Origin: Notospermus geniculatus
Lineage: Eukaryota; Nemertea; Pilidiophora; Heteronemertea; Lineidae
Assembly (NCBI GenBank): GCA_002633025.1
Contig: NMRB01000181.1
Location: forward strand, 302,852 to 366,851
Direction of reading: 5' to 3'
DNA: 64,000 nucleotides
The position numbers and the translations under genes are program-made. The notes below the pieces were generated by a model that was not told the DNA's origin, did no database searches, and worked only from the letters and a program-made list of their open reading frames with translations. This document shows, one piece after another, positions 42,457 to 54,504 of the stretch; within the stretch, counting starts at the first letter, position 1; each line of letters starts with the position of its first letter.

Positions 42457-42546
42457 TGTTATCATCCACGTTAGTTTCAGATGTATTGTCTGTTCGATCT
42501 TCAGTTTTTGTGATACCCCCAGTATGTGAACTGGAATGGGTAAGCT
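42457..42546 (-). CDS. Unknown spliced gene, exon 3
   Basis: 90 bp, acceptor TTCCTTTCAG and donor ATAACA|GTAAGT, phase 1 at both ends. It encodes a Ser/Thr-rich acidic linker (LTHSSSHTGGITKTEDRTD). The 170-base N gap just upstream could hide another exon. Confidence 0.6.
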
Positions 42547-42611
42547 CTGAAAGGAAATGGTTAAAATTTTTAATGAACCGTCCATGTGCTAACTGGTTGA
42601 ACAGTAGTCAA

Positions 42612-42781
42612 NNNNNNNNNNNNNNNNNNNNNNNNNNNNNNNNNNNNNNNNNNNNNNNNNNNNNNNNNNNNNNNNNNNNNNNNNNNNNNNNNNNNNNNNN
42701 NNNNNNNNNNNNNNNNNNNNNNNNNNNNNNNNNNNNNNNNNNNNNNNNNNNNNNNNNNNNNNNNNNNNNNNNNNNNNNNNN
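42612..42781. other. Assembly gap (170 N)
   Basis: Runs straight into a G-tract (42782-42790). It lies in the intron between exons 2 and 3. Confidence 0.99.
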
Positions 42782-42979
42782 GGGGGGGGGGTTAAGAACC
42801 AGAGTTCTCACTAGGATTTAAATGGATGAGGGTCAATTCAACATTTCAAACCCAGGTGTTCCCTTCATTTTCAGTGGTCTTGGACCCTTTACATGGGGTT
42901 CAACTAATGACTGTATACAGAATAAAACATACTGGAAAGAACAATCAAGATATTAGACAAATACCTTTCTGGCACTCAC

Positions 42980-43219
42980 CGGTATCACTTTCAATCCACT
43001 GAACATCATTGGCTGCAACAGTGACGAGGCTCCCAGCATGCAGCACACGGACCTCACGCTTGAACCGATCAACTTGAACAACCTCGACATCTTCCTCAGC
43101 CTCACCAGCTATCATTGCTGTCACACTGTCCCCCCTTTCTAATTTCCTCAGCATTCTAAGTGCGATGTGCTCAGCGCATCTCTTCCTTCCCCTTGTCGGC
43201 CCACCATGATGACTGTGTC
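42980..43219 (-). CDS. Unknown spliced gene, exon 2
   Basis: 240 bp with acceptor TTCACATTTTAG and donor GATACCG|GTGAGT, phase 1 at both ends. It encodes 80 residues: HSHHGGPTRGRKRCAEHIAL, then a compact strand-rich stretch (GDSVTAMIAGEAEEDVEVVQ, then VDRFKREVRVLHAGSLVTVA, NDVQWIES). The second part looks like a small SH3/Tudor-like barrel, but this is only a resemblance. Confidence 0.65.
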
Positions 43220-43799
43220 CTAAAATGTGAAGATAATCAATTAACACCAGGCTTGAATTACAAAAAAAGGGGAGGGTTAATATTGCTCATCATCATTGAT
43301 AAACTTGTCAGTGCAACTTAGGCTAACACAAGGAGATAGTGCAAGCCCCCGCCCTCCCTAGCATGCCTAGGGGCTGAGCACCAGCAGGGAACCCCCCATC
43401 ATGCCCATGGCCATGATTCTTTTACAGCAGGCGGCCGGGGCAGAATTTCTTGAATCGATTTGTTGACATTGCACCGACTGACCATGCTGACTGGCCGTCA
43501 GTGTCACCATTCATGCATTAGGCCTAGACTGAGTGATAGGCCTACACTGATGCACTGTCATCACTATATAGGCCTATAGATGGATATTCAATGACGTCAT
43601 CACACGATGTAAACATGCTGCGTGCGCAAATTGGCGCCCTGTTCCACCAATGACGTTACGTCGTTTGACGTGCGCACGCAAACTGGCGCCGTTGATGACG
43701 TCATTTTGTAAACAAAAACAGCAGAATGCAACCCGTCTAGGCAGCCTAGCTCACATGGCTCACATCATCATCCAACTCCATCCATGTCATCTGCTCATC

Positions 43800-43925
43800 T
43801 CATGCATGCATGAATGATGCAAATAGCGAATAGGCCTAGGCTAGGCTAGCTAGGCTAGGCCTAGGCCTAGATCATGTAGGCCTAGGCCTAGGCCTAGACC
43901 ATGATAGGCCTAGGCTAGAGGCCTA
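43800..43925. repeat. AGGCCTAGGCC low-complexity tract
   Basis: Overlapping TAGGCCTAGG and GGCTAGGCTAG palindromic words, in the intron between exons 1 and 2 of the spliced gene. Confidence 0.85.
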
Positions 43926-44884
43926 CTTTAAACTTTTCATGCTAGCAGCACCTTAAGAAGTTTTGAGCACAACCGCGGAAAAACCAATCATGATAACATA
44001 CCCGCCAAAACACCCCTAAACACGTTCATGTTGAACCGAATTCTTCTCTCATTACAAAGTAGGCCTACACAATATTTATCACTGTCATTTTTCTATCGTT
44101 TGCTTGCTTGCATACATACGGTAGGCCTACAGACATGACAGAACTTGACAGCCGTTTGGCCGTCGTATGTTTTCGCCGCCATTATCAGATTATGACCACG
44201 AGACACTAAGCAGTTCGTGCATATACTCGGGTGCCAGTTTGAGTAAGTCTTGCACGACACAAGCTATATCTTCTCCACTTATTTCGAAGTGATCAAAATT
44301 ACGATTGGCGTAAGACTTAAGTTCTTCAAACCCGAGGCAGCAACCGGTGTTGCCAGTACGTCACTCAATCGTCAGCTGATCAGCTGATTTCGTGGTGAAC
44401 TGGTGTCAACTCGCTGCAGCCAGAATTTACGTAGATCTACTTAGACCTGCCTATGATGATTGACCTCAGGCCTAGTGATGCAAAAGTGTGATTTTTTTTC
44501 ATGCCAAATATCCAATAGGCCTATATAATTGTTGGCAGTTTGATAATGCCCTCGCAAGAGGTCAGTAGGCTACAGGATTTACTACGACCGTAAACGATGA
44601 TATCTACGTTGTCATGGTTGTTGTCATTGTTGGGCCTACCGACCGGCCAATGATGAAAACGGTGAAACTAGCTACGAAGGCGGGTCTTAATCGATCTTTA
44701 CAATTATGTCTAAAATAGATCTTTACCATGTTTACAATTAAAATGAATCAAAGCCTGGGGCCTATCCATCGCCACTAAGGGTACCAGCAGGCCTATGTGA
44801 AAACGAAAACACGAAAAAAATCGGGAATAAAATTGGATTTGGAAACGGCCATGTAGGCATGCCTAATCTACCACTGGTACATAC

Positions 44885-44952
44885 CACTGTAAAGAAATTT
44901 GCTAGGATCCACCGGCAGACGAATCTCCTCGGCCCCAACTGTGGTGTCAAAA
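44885..44952 (-). CDS. Unknown spliced gene, exon 1 of those visible
   Basis: 68 bp with a strong acceptor (TTATTCTTCTCTCGCCAG) and donor (TACAGTG|GTATGT). It starts in phase 2 and ends in phase 1, which matches exon 2. It encodes FDTTVGAEEIRLPVDPSKFL and YS. Because it starts with an acceptor, at least one more exon must lie upstream, beyond or around the LINE at 45.5-48.2 kb. Confidence 0.55.
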
Positions 44953-44999
44953 CTGGCGAGAGAAGAATAAGTCCCGGAAATTAGAGGTAATCCTCATAG

Positions 45000-45493
45000 T
45001 CATACAATACATAATCATCAATAACATTATACAGATCAGTCATCGTATATTTTGTCTTAATCATAACACTTAATCGCCTTTGCGCTGAACCATTATGACT
45101 CGGCTATTTATATCTATAATACAGTATCTACACCTTATTTACCACTGTTCGAAACTTCTAAATTGACAGATCTCACAGTTTAACTATATACATGTACACT
45201 TAAGAAATACAATTCATCAATGCACCAATCCCTTATGTACAACATCTTCACGATCAAGCAACATGGATGGCGACTGCGCTGTGCTGCGGCAAATAAAGAA
45301 AAATTAAAGAAATAAGCGAAGCTATAGATCAAAACACTAATCGCAAATAAATGTCAATTCGTAGATGATAGCAGAGTATCGCATAGATATAAAACCGAGG
45401 AACTGAATCAGCCAAGCAGAGTTGAAGGAGGAGAAGGGAAGAAGAGCTATAAAGGCAAAAATAGTGCTTGATAAAGAGGTCAACTCTGAAGCA
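45000..45493 (-). mobile_element. Probable 3' untranslated part of the LINE
   Basis: AT-rich sequence directly downstream of the ORF stop on the same strand. The 3' end is not defined by a clear tail. Confidence 0.35.
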
Positions 45494-48168
45494 TCATCTG
45501 AGCGCTCTGTAGTTGGTCACGCTGTCCTCCAACCTCCAATGATTGTCTAATCTACTCTTAAATGCATTCAGAGTAGGTGCATTGACCACGTCTGCTGGTA
45601 ACCTGTTCCAGTCGTTGGCTGCCCTCAGATGGAAAAGGTTCTGTCTTATTCGACTATTCCACCTACGTATATAAATTTTACATGAATGTCCTCTTGTACC
45701 TGTTGATGGAACGGATAAGTGCAAGCTGTTATAGTTTTCGGGGGATTTAAAGTACTTGTACAGTTCAATCATATCCCCCCTCCGTCGTCTATGAGCCAAT
45801 GATGGTAAATGCAATCTTTGCAGCCTATCTGAATAAGAGAGGGTAGCATCTTTGCAAATCCATTTAGTTGCACGCCTTTGAATCCGTTCTAGCGCTTCGA
45901 TTTCCTCTACGGTTTGAGGTGTCCAGGCTGAGTTGCCATATTCCAGAATTGGCCTAACAAGAGTCTTGTAAAGAGTCGGACCTGCAGCCGCATTTAGGTA
46001 TTTAATGCTACGTTTTATAGTAAACAAAACTTTATTAGCCTTGCTAACTATGTTCCTGGTATGCGTACCTGACCTCAAGTCATTCGTAATAGTGATTCCC
46101 AGGTCTTTGGCTTCCAATGTCTCTTCTAAGTTCTGCCTGTGACCTGTCACTGTAGAATTCATAGTATATGTGAAGGGTGGCGGTGTTCTGCCAATTCTTA
46201 GTACAGTACATTTAAGTATGTTAAACTTAAGTTGCCATCTGTCTGCCCACTCTGTTAGACTGTTGATATCCTGTTGTAGTTTGTGGCAGTCGTTTATTGT
46301 ACGAATCATCCTGTACACTTTGCTGTCGTCTGCGAACAGTCTTATCTTGCTGTCAATACCATTTGGCATATCATTTATATATATTGTGAAGAGACACGGG
46401 CCCAGAACGCTCCCTTGAGGAACACCACTCTTGACTGTCTTCGATGATGAACTGCAACCATTTAATACCACAGACTGCCTTCTATTGTAAAGGAAATTCT
46501 GTATCCATTTGTGTAATTGACCTGTTATACCGTAAGACTGCAACTTACTCAACAGCCGTGCATGAGGGACTGTGTCAAATGCTTTCTGGAAATCAAGATA
46601 TATAATATCGACGCATTTCCCTTCATCGATGAAGGATGTCCAGTCTTCCATGCAATCTATAATGTTAGACTTACAACTCTTTCCTTGGACGAAGCCGTAT
46701 TGATTGATGTTTAATAAGCCATGATCTCGCAAGTATGTGGTTATGTGGTCTGTTATGAAAGATTCCATTATTTTACAGACAATCGAAGTTAAGCTTATGG
46801 GGCGATAGTTCTTTGCCAGATCTTTCTCTCCTCTTTTGAAGATAGGGGTAACACGAGCAGTTTTCCAGTCAACTGGTACAACTCCCTCCTGCAGCGATTT
46901 ATTGAAGAGCATGGATACAGGTACAGCTAGCTGCTCTGACAACTCTTTGATAACTCGGCCTGATAACTCATCAGGGCCAACTGCTTTATCCACTTTTACA
47001 GCTTGGAGTTTTTTTAAGACTTGTTGTGCAGTGATCCTCAGGTCGCCAATCTTTTCGCTGGTTACATCTCCCAAGGTTGGGATGTGGTTTGTATTTTCTT
47101 CAGTAAACACACTGGAGAAAAATTCATTCAAAAGTTCGGCCTTTTTCTTGTCATCCAATGTTAACCTACCATCATCTTTACGTAGCTGTCCTAGGGAATG
47201 TGTGGCTCTCACCTTTTTCTTGACATAGGACCAAAAAACTTTTGGCTCCGTTTTACATTTTTTTGCAAGGTGCCGTTCGAATTTCTTTACTGCTGTCCTA
47301 ACTTCCTTCCTAGCTTGATTACGAGCTTGTATGTATACTTGATAATCTTCCCCATCCCTTGTCGTCAGAAACCGTCTCCATGCATGCTTCTTTGCCTTTA
47401 CTTTCTTCAAAGCCTTTTCATTTGCCGACAAGGGTTTAAAATTCTTCCTAGCATTAGGGCCTGATTTCCTCGTTGGAATATAACGTTTCTGTAAGTTTTC
47501 CAAGCTTCGTTTTATTAACTCCCAGGACTGTTGCGTATTCAAATTGTCTAATTGCTCAGGGAGGTTGATTCTTGTTAATTCCCTTCTCATGGCATCATAA
47601 TTTCCACGATGATATAAGAATTGAGGCTTATAGCTGATGTGATTGTCAGGTGTTTGGCTCCAGGGCAGATTGATTTCCACGCATATAACGTCATGATCAC
47701 TACTTCCCAACGGAGCATCATGTACTACACTGCGAACTGTTTCAGGTCGTTTGGTAAAGACCAAGTCTATCGTGCTGGATTGCTGTCCGATTCTGTGTCT
47801 CGTTGGTTGTGCAACATGTTGAGTTAAGCCTGCATCAAGTGTTGCATTTAAAAACTTTGTAGCTCCATGCTGGTGCGATTCTTGACAACTTACGTCTTGC
47901 CATTGTATCTGACGATAATTAAAATCACCACACATTACCATCTCAGTTGTTGGTTCAGTGTCCTGCATGAGCTGTGATATGTGCCTAAGAAGTAAGTCGT
48001 TCAAATGCTCCTCATTGTTGGGGCTACGGTATAAGCAACCAACTCTGAGGTACTTTCCAGAAGTGGACATGACATCAATCCAGACACTGTCGTTGTAGCC
48101 TATCGGTGGATTGTATACGTTTGTACATAAGGCTTCTGAAGTATATATTATGACCCCTCTACCTTCCA
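45494..48168 (-). CDS. LINE (non-LTR) ORF2: endonuclease and reverse transcriptase, 5'-truncated
   Basis: About 890 codons are open on the minus strand from 48168 to the stop at 45494, with the first Met at 48070. The N-terminal part is the second half of an AP-type endonuclease: GRGVIIYT, VGCLYRSPNN, GDFNYRQIQW and SSDHDVI (catalytic His). The reverse transcriptase follows: ARVTPIFKRG, YRPISLTS, NQYGFVQGKS, YLDFQKAFDTVPH (first Asp), GVPQGSVLGPCLF, and FADD (active site, replacing YADD). The C-terminus has ILEYGNSAWTP and ALERIQRRATKWI, as in CR1/Jockey-type elements. The endonuclease start and any ORF1 are missing, as expected for 5' truncation during insertion. The frame has no stop or shift, so the insertion is recent. 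It interrupts the region upstream of the spliced gene. Confidence 0.93.
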
Positions 48169-48169
48169 G

Positions 48170-49010
48170 AAAAGATAACTCAGATTATGTTTACCTTATT
48201 TTGAAACGTTTTGGCGTTTACTGGGCAGAAATATTGAAATATCAAAATGTTGATATTTTGAAAAATTTGTGTAATTTCTAACCAATTTAGGCGAATCATC
48301 GAAATGTTATAGTTTTATGATTTGGGGTCAGCTATATCGACTGACATCAGCATTTTGTAGAAAAATAAAGAAAATCTCAAATTATCAAAAAATTGATAAT
48401 CTCAAATATCTCAGCTACCACTCGACAGATTTTGATGAAACAAGGACCATTCTATCAGAACTACTATCAAAATGAAAATAAAATTAGGAAATAAAAACTT
48501 TGATTTTCAAGGTTTTTTCTGATGAGCTATTACATAATTTTGAGGATATTTCCAAACTTCTGATGCAGAAATGTGAATATACCAGATGAACAAATGACAA
48601 TGTTAAATCAACAAAAAATTCCAGCCGGTTTCAAAAGGGCACAGTTTACAATATTTCCCTTATATTTTGTTTGGAACAATAGTTTCAGTGAAATTTTACA
48701 TGTTTTGTGCATACGGCCCTTGACTGCCAGGACGAATGGCAAGAACTGGGAAAACAATTTTACAAAATCATCTGTAACTTTGCTTTATATGACAATTTTT
48801 AACATTCTGAAAATTTTTGTGTGTCAAGAAACAGATTGGGTTCAAACCAATACCAGTTTCAATCCGAACAAGTGAGTATTAAGAAAACACAACATTTTGA
48901 TTAAAGTTCAAACTTGCCCCAAAACACAGTTGTTTTTCCAATTTTATGGTCTTAAAAGGCACATGTTCTAGTGCTCTGTATGAAAAGAAAACCTGGCTAT
49001 GAAATACATA
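48170..49010. other. No supported gene
   Basis: AT-rich DNA with short frames. One short palindrome (ATTATCAAAAAATTGATAAT) lies near 48382. Confidence 0.45.
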
Positions 49011-49012
49011 TA

Positions 49013-50126
49013 TACAGGGTGGTCCATAAAAAACGCACAAGCATACTTCCACTACCCAGAGCCCAAAACTACTGATGGCATTGGATGGAAAATCTTTCTA
49101 GAAGAAAAAAGACACCAAGATATCCCGATTCGGTCCAGTGGTTCGAGCTGCAGACCCTATTTTGTAAAGCTAGGTCGAGGCCCTTGGTGAATTGTTCCAT
49201 ACAGAACAATCAAGAGCATACACAACAGCGTAGCCTTGTAACTGACAAAAGGGTTATGCTGTGGAAAGGTCAAACAAAAAAATGAAGTACCGGTACAGGT
49301 TGGCCTACATGTAGGACATGAAAATCAAACTTTATTTAAAGGACCACGGTATTGCCACTTTTTCTCGACAGCCGGCGCCACCGCGCCACTCTCCAACCCG
49401 AGGGTCTAACGACGTGTCGGCGAATGACCCGATTTACTGCGTACATTTTGTAATGCATTTTTACTGCCGCTAGGTGGCTCCCTCTACGTCGGCAGTCAAA
49501 TAATACAACAACAACTATCCCCTTTATCAATCATGCTGAATTCGCGGTTCGCCGTTAAGTTAGTTATGCTGAAAGGGTAAATGTCATCCTGGGAATATTC
49601 AAAGATTACCCAGGATCTCAATCTTCACTAAAACAATACCCTGGGTGTCCTTTCGGTAGCCGAACATCACCCAGCATCGTAGTATGACACCTGGATTCGA
49701 GGTTGTCTCGCCCGTGGTCACGTGGCCGCCTGAAGAATGTCATGAACAGCTACACTCAACAAGTACCGCGGCGCGAGACCGCGAGATTCCACGGGATTTC
49801 TATATAGGTCTCGTTCCTAGGCACAGATTGCGGAAGCTGGGTGATGTTCGGCTACCGAAACTACACCCAGGGTGTTGTTTTTGTGAAGACTGAGATCCTG
49901 GGTAATCTTTGTATATACCCAGGACGACATTTACCCTTTCAGCGTTAGTTATTAACGACCACTGACTTTGCTTCACAAAAATGGCTCTGAAGGTAAAACT
50001 ACTGGACCGAATTGAGGTATCTTGGTCTTATTTTTCTTCTAGAAGGATTCTCTATCCATTCATACCAGTGGTTTGGGACTGAGGGTGGTGGAAGTATGCT
50101 TGTGCGTTTTATTGGACCACCCTGTA
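49013..50126. mobile_element. Mariner/Tc-like non-autonomous element with a nested MITE
   Basis: Flanked by TA (49011-49012 and 50127-50128). The ends TACAGGGTGG are inverted, and the arms extend about 130 bp (CGCACAAGCATACTTCCAC, TTCTAGAAGAAAAA, TTCGGTCCAGT). TA duplication and TACAGGG ends fit Tc1/mariner. There is no transposase. Another element is inserted at 49568-49943. Confidence 0.85.
49568..49943. mobile_element. Nested MITE with 9-bp target duplication
   Basis: 376 bp. GTTAGTTAT lies on both sides (49559-49567 and 49944-49952). The inverted arms of about 115 bp start GCTGAAAGGGTAAATG and include AAAGATTACCCAGGATCTCA and GTAGCCGAACATCACCCAGC. The 9-bp duplication and long arms are Mutator-like. 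Confidence 0.92.
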
Positions 50127-50599
50127 TATTCATGGGAATATGCCGGAAAATTACGTGGGCATTTACTTTTGACTAAGGGTGTACACCCCCACCCCAAACA
50201 GTGTCTAAGGCTTCCTTTTACAAAAACGCCGGCTAACAAACGTTTCAAATGAATCCACGGCCGTGAGGCCATGTTCGTACCGTAGCCTGTATTTCAATAG
50301 GAAGGCAGCCTAAACCATTGCATCGTAGGCCTACTTGGTCTCCATTTATGTTAAAAGTAGTCCGATGTGATATTTTGATGTACGTAACATCGATTGGTAT
50401 CTTTTTAATAGCAAAGGGAACGATAAGGTAGTGTAAAGCCGATGCATGTTCAATTCACTTGAAACTGGCTCGAACGAATACATCAGGTGAATCGATTTCT
50501 CACCGACCCCATTTCCCGGTAACAACATGGCAGCCCCGAGGCCTGGGGAATTCCCATGGCTCTGGGACTGTCGGTGTAACGTTTCGTTGTGTTACCCAT

Positions 50600-51517
50600 A
50601 TAACCTAGAATCGCTTCTAAGACATCAAAACACTCCAAACAAAATTCACGCCCCGTTCATTAATATGCAGTGAGTCTTTTTTCGCGCCATCAATGACCGA
50701 CCAATCGCTCGCCGTTGCACGCCTGGTCACTTTCTAGCGGTCAATGTGAATTGGTCGATAATCACTCGGGCGAATCTTCCGTGTGCAAAATGCCGTGGTA
50801 TACAGGGTGTTCCGAAAACAGCCCAGAATCAAACAACGGTAGGCCCTACTTGTGATCGTAGCCGTATGGAGGGGGGGGGGGGAGCAGAAATCAATCCTTT
50901 CATGACTGATAAGTATAAAGTTCACGGTAAGCTAAAGCCGCTTGGGTCAAAGTGTACTTTTCCAGAACGTAACCGACTGTGTGGGCAAGTCAAAGGCCCA
51001 GGATAGGGTCATTGTGTTGTGTTTCAATGGAAATTCTATTTTAATTGTCCTTATGCAATGGGGACCCTAGGCCACTGCCTCAATAGGTGTCACTAGTGTT
51101 TAAAATTATTGAAATGAAACTGATATCCCGGTCCTGATCAATTTCCCACCACAAAAGGTGTCCATTGTATAGGACCGGGTTTCGGTGTGTTGCCCTCTAT
51201 CGTAGCTAGGATCCCCATTGCACGCAGTTTTTTCTTCAGAAATCGATGCGTTGTCACTGAGGCATCCGACCAACTGGTTCAGTGTCTTACACGACACCCT
51301 GTATACCTCTTATCAATGAAAACCAAGTCGGCATGTTTTTGAATACCCCACGAAATCAATCACCCTTCGTCAAACTCATTGTAATACATCTTTACGGCCC
51401 TATTCACAGGCCTGTCGCAATGCCAATTGTATGACTAACATGTGACTTCAACGTGGTGGAATAGGCGTCACTGATCGAAAATTATGCAGTGATGTCTTAG
51501 AAGCGATTCTAGGTTAT
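50600..51517. repeat. Perfect 28-bp inverted repeats enclosing a mariner-like element
   Basis: AACCTAGAATCGCTTCTAAG and its flanks at 50600-50627 recur in reverse at 51490-51517. They may be the ends of an older element that received the insertion at 50801-51303. Confidence 0.75.
50801..51303. mobile_element. Short TACAGGGTGT element (mariner-like)
   Basis: 503 bp flanked by TA on each side, with ends TACAGGGTGT and ACACCCTGTA. The arms are similar only over the first ten bases. A G-tract (50870-50882) lies inside. Confidence 0.6.
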
Positions 51518-51519
51518 CA

Positions 51520-53730
51520 CCATTTCCATACAATAGACAACGTTAGAGAGACCATGTACAGTGTAGTATGATTCACCCGAACTTCAACATGGGCAAAGTG
51601 CTAGGCCTGTGCAATAGACACCATAAAGTGAACACTTTGATTAAACCACAAACCACAGTGTTTACCAGTTTACTGTGCACAACCTTGGATTCCCACAGAT
51701 TCACGAAAAGTTACCCAAGTTACCCTAACATTAGGTGACTGCGACACGGATAATTTACCAATGACCTGTGCACATTTCCAAGCTTGGCACTTTGCCTATG
51801 TTGAAGTTAGTGTGAAACATACTTTACCGTGTCTTTTCAATGGAGGAACACAATACAATGTAGTCTCGATCACCCAGCCGTTGTTTCGAATCTGGGGATA
51901 GAATAAGCGTATGGGTCATAAGAGGCCTGTCGAGTGCAAAATCGTGGACGTGTATCCTCTTGTTAAGATATAAGGCAGACCCTAACAATCACCTTTCCCA
52001 TCAGCCAATCATTCTACTCCTTAGTGAGTAACAGGTGTTCTGATTGGTTCCCACGTTCTTGCAGTCGACTGTGGTGGAATGCCGCTTCTTCTGCTACGAG
52101 CAGACCAAGATCCGTCTGGATGCTAATTGGCTAATCAGGGACTAAGCTAGTCATTCATTCTCATCGGTCGATTTCTCCTATTTGAAAATCACAATCTGGC
52201 TGCTGATTGAGCAAGAGAAATGATCATGTGATCTCATCATGGCGACGACCACATAATGTCAGTTGGGATTTCTCGACCTCGTCTACCATCGGATACACAA
52301 TTCCTGCTCAGTTTTCAGCCTGAAATTCAACTCCAGTAAGTTGATGCTGTCCAGTACGCCGTCTCAGATCACTTCACCAATCGATTCGTTGCCAGATTTA
52401 GACATTTTGGAAGGTTGTGAGGTGAAATATAATCCATTAATGGAAGCAGCCATCTTAAGTCACGGGACCTTCTACAGCATTACCCACAATGCATTGTGCC
52501 ACAGCAATAACGGCGTTCTGTGCCAGACGTTTGTATACTGCGGAACTAAACGGCTGGCTGCGCGAGACTAAAATACAATGGGAGGAACAGTCAGAAACGA
52601 GAATGACGTGACACTGTACAATAGGAGCTGTCAGTCAGTTGACCAATAGGTGTGTTTGATAATTTTATATCATGCTTGGACAATGAATGGCCACGACGCC
52701 ATGAGGAAAACTAGGCAACCATCTTAGATGGAAAGGTCTATAATACCTATTTGAAAAAATGATTTTCGCAATATTACCGTCTCGGCCAGGCCCAGATGAT
52801 GATAGATGAGTGATGTCACCACCTGGTCCGAGATAGCCAATCGAGGCGAACAAATTCGGGTAAACACAACTTACCTCGGTCAGTATGTACAAGGAAGAAA
52901 TTTTCGGATCTTCTCTGTTCCAAGCCTTCTTGCAAACAACACGCTCCCGATGTTAATGGCGAAGACATATATCAGACTTTATCTCTCCTGACCGTGATTG
53001 ATATTTCCCCACACGGGCTCCACTGCGGGGAATCCCAAATGGTGTTTTGCAGAATTAGGTCCAAATTACCAAAAGGAATGGAGTCGATAGGCGGCTTAAT
53101 CTACTCATCAAAGTTGAAAAGAAACGCAAATGTGATGGGGTTTGGCTGGTTAATTTCTGGTGGGTGAAAACGCTCCTCTAAAACAAAACGAAAGTGAGAC
53201 ATCGAACCGAACGGATATTCATCCGCCATGATGGAAGTAGTCTGGAGTCTGCTGATTGGGTATCGTCTAGGCCTATTGGTCAATTGGGGAAATCAAATTG
53301 CGAAATTGCAGTGTGGGATTTTACCTAAGGGATTTCTACAGGGAATTTGGAATACAAGTTTACACTGGGTAATGATTCCTTACTGGCATTACACAGGTTC
53401 GTCCAAAAATGAGCCAACTGGACATTTCTGGCATTCTGGTACACGTTCATTGCGTTCACAAAATACAGATTTTGTGTTAGTGGTGGGTAAACTTTATTAG
53501 CAGAGTTTTTTTTCAGTATCTTCTACTATTACGCAAATGAAGGCATTTCGATGGGAAAGCAAGATGACATTTTTTTATGCACACTGATCAACACCGTATG
53601 ATTATCAAAAAGTATATCGCATTCATAATTCTGCATGATCGTCCTATTGATTTTTGTGTCACCAGCGGCAAACTGTCGGTTATATCGATTCACCATTTTG
53701 TGGAGATATTCGAATGAGACTGAGCTGAAT
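51520..53730. other. No supported gene
   Basis: Imperfect inverted segments (ACTTCAACATGGGCAAAGTG near 51580 and its reverse near 51790) suggest a decayed element. I found no exon with convincing splice sites in the rest. Confidence 0.4.
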
Positions 53731-53735
53731 CCCAA

Positions 53736-53807
53736 ATGTAGATCTGAAGTAGCCTGTACACAGGACATAAATGTAGATCTGAAGTATCCTGTACACAGGA
53801 CATGTCA
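53736..53807. repeat. Two-copy 37-bp tandem repeat
   Basis: AAATGTAGATCTGAAGTA and CCTGTACACAGGACAT form a unit present twice, with one mismatch. Confidence 0.85.
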
Positions 53808-53834
53808 AAAATTAAGGATGAATAGAGTCCAAGC

Positions 53835-53898
53835 CCCATAAATTGGTTGCTAGACCTGACAACAAATTTGTTGTCATGTCTAGCAACCAGTTTATGGG
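53835..53898. repeat. 64-bp near-perfect palindrome
   Basis: The two halves (CCCATAAATTGGTTGCTAGAC and its reverse) meet at ACAACAAATTTGTTGT with no loop. Only three or so mismatches. Confidence 0.9.
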
Positions 53899-53940
53899 AT
53901 TCAGCTCAGTCTTTTCTGGCTTCTTCAACTGAAAAGTGCA

Positions 53941-53985
53941 TGAAGAAGACCCCGATTGGGGTCGAAAATTTGCGAAATTTTAGAA
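53941..53985. repeat. Inverted repeat flanking PAN exon B, left
   Basis: GCATGAAGAAGACCCCGATT and GGTCGAAAATTTGCGAAATT recur in reverse at 54505-54552. About 65 bp from here also match 8420-8490 directly. Confidence 0.75.
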
Positions 53986-54175
53986 GTTGACTTCCTATAT
54001 ATTATCATTCTGTGTGTCGACTTTTGTGCTTTCTCTTTCTTTGGACCACGATATATTGAGATCAGTCTATTTCAGTTTATTTGTGACTTCGATATCATCT
54101 GTTTGAAAGGTACATGTAGATGGGAGACAATGCCAACGTTCTAGACGTAAAAATGTACCAATAACAAACCATGAG

Positions 54176-54451
54176 ATGAATAACATGATGACAATAGTTA
54201 GAAGCTTAATCTGTGAGCATTTTCGGACGATAGTGCGAGATTGGGGTATGTTGCCTGGATCAGCTATAAAGCAGCAAGACGTTGATTCGTTTCTTGTCTG
54301 CGCTACACTTTGTTGTCAGCTGAAATGTACGACCTTTGCTATAGTACCAGTAGATCAGGCCTTGATTTGTCAAATGAGTGAAAAGAAAGGAACGTGCATG
54401 GAGAAAACGGAGGCGTTTGAATCCCGAGGAGCCCGGATGTACCAAAGGAAG
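54176..54451 (+). CDS. PAN/Apple-like 5' exon, cluster B
   Basis: About 92 residues ending at donor CAAAGGAAG|GTAATA in phase 0. It is the paralogue of the exon at 21328-21627. Shared features are the CATLC..LKCTTF cysteines, the ICQMSEKKGTCMEK block and the ARMYQRK end. The N-terminus (MNNMMTIVRSLICEHFRTIV) is not a clear signal peptide. Downstream on the same strand, the first phase-0 acceptor of the family is that of B2 at 58160. The exon is enclosed by inverted repeats at 53941-53985 and 54505-54552. Confidence 0.68.
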
Positions 54452-54504
54452 GTAATAGATCAGTTATTATTCTACCATCGTCCGTCTATAATATAATATA
54501 AAGT

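Noticed and set aside
43560-44400. Possible CpG-rich promoter
   Set aside because: Made up mainly of AGGCCTA palindromes and intron sequence. No convincing promoter pattern.
52263-52571. Plus-strand frame of 102 codons
   Set aside because: No recognisable domain, signal peptide or splice pattern. Codon content looks random.
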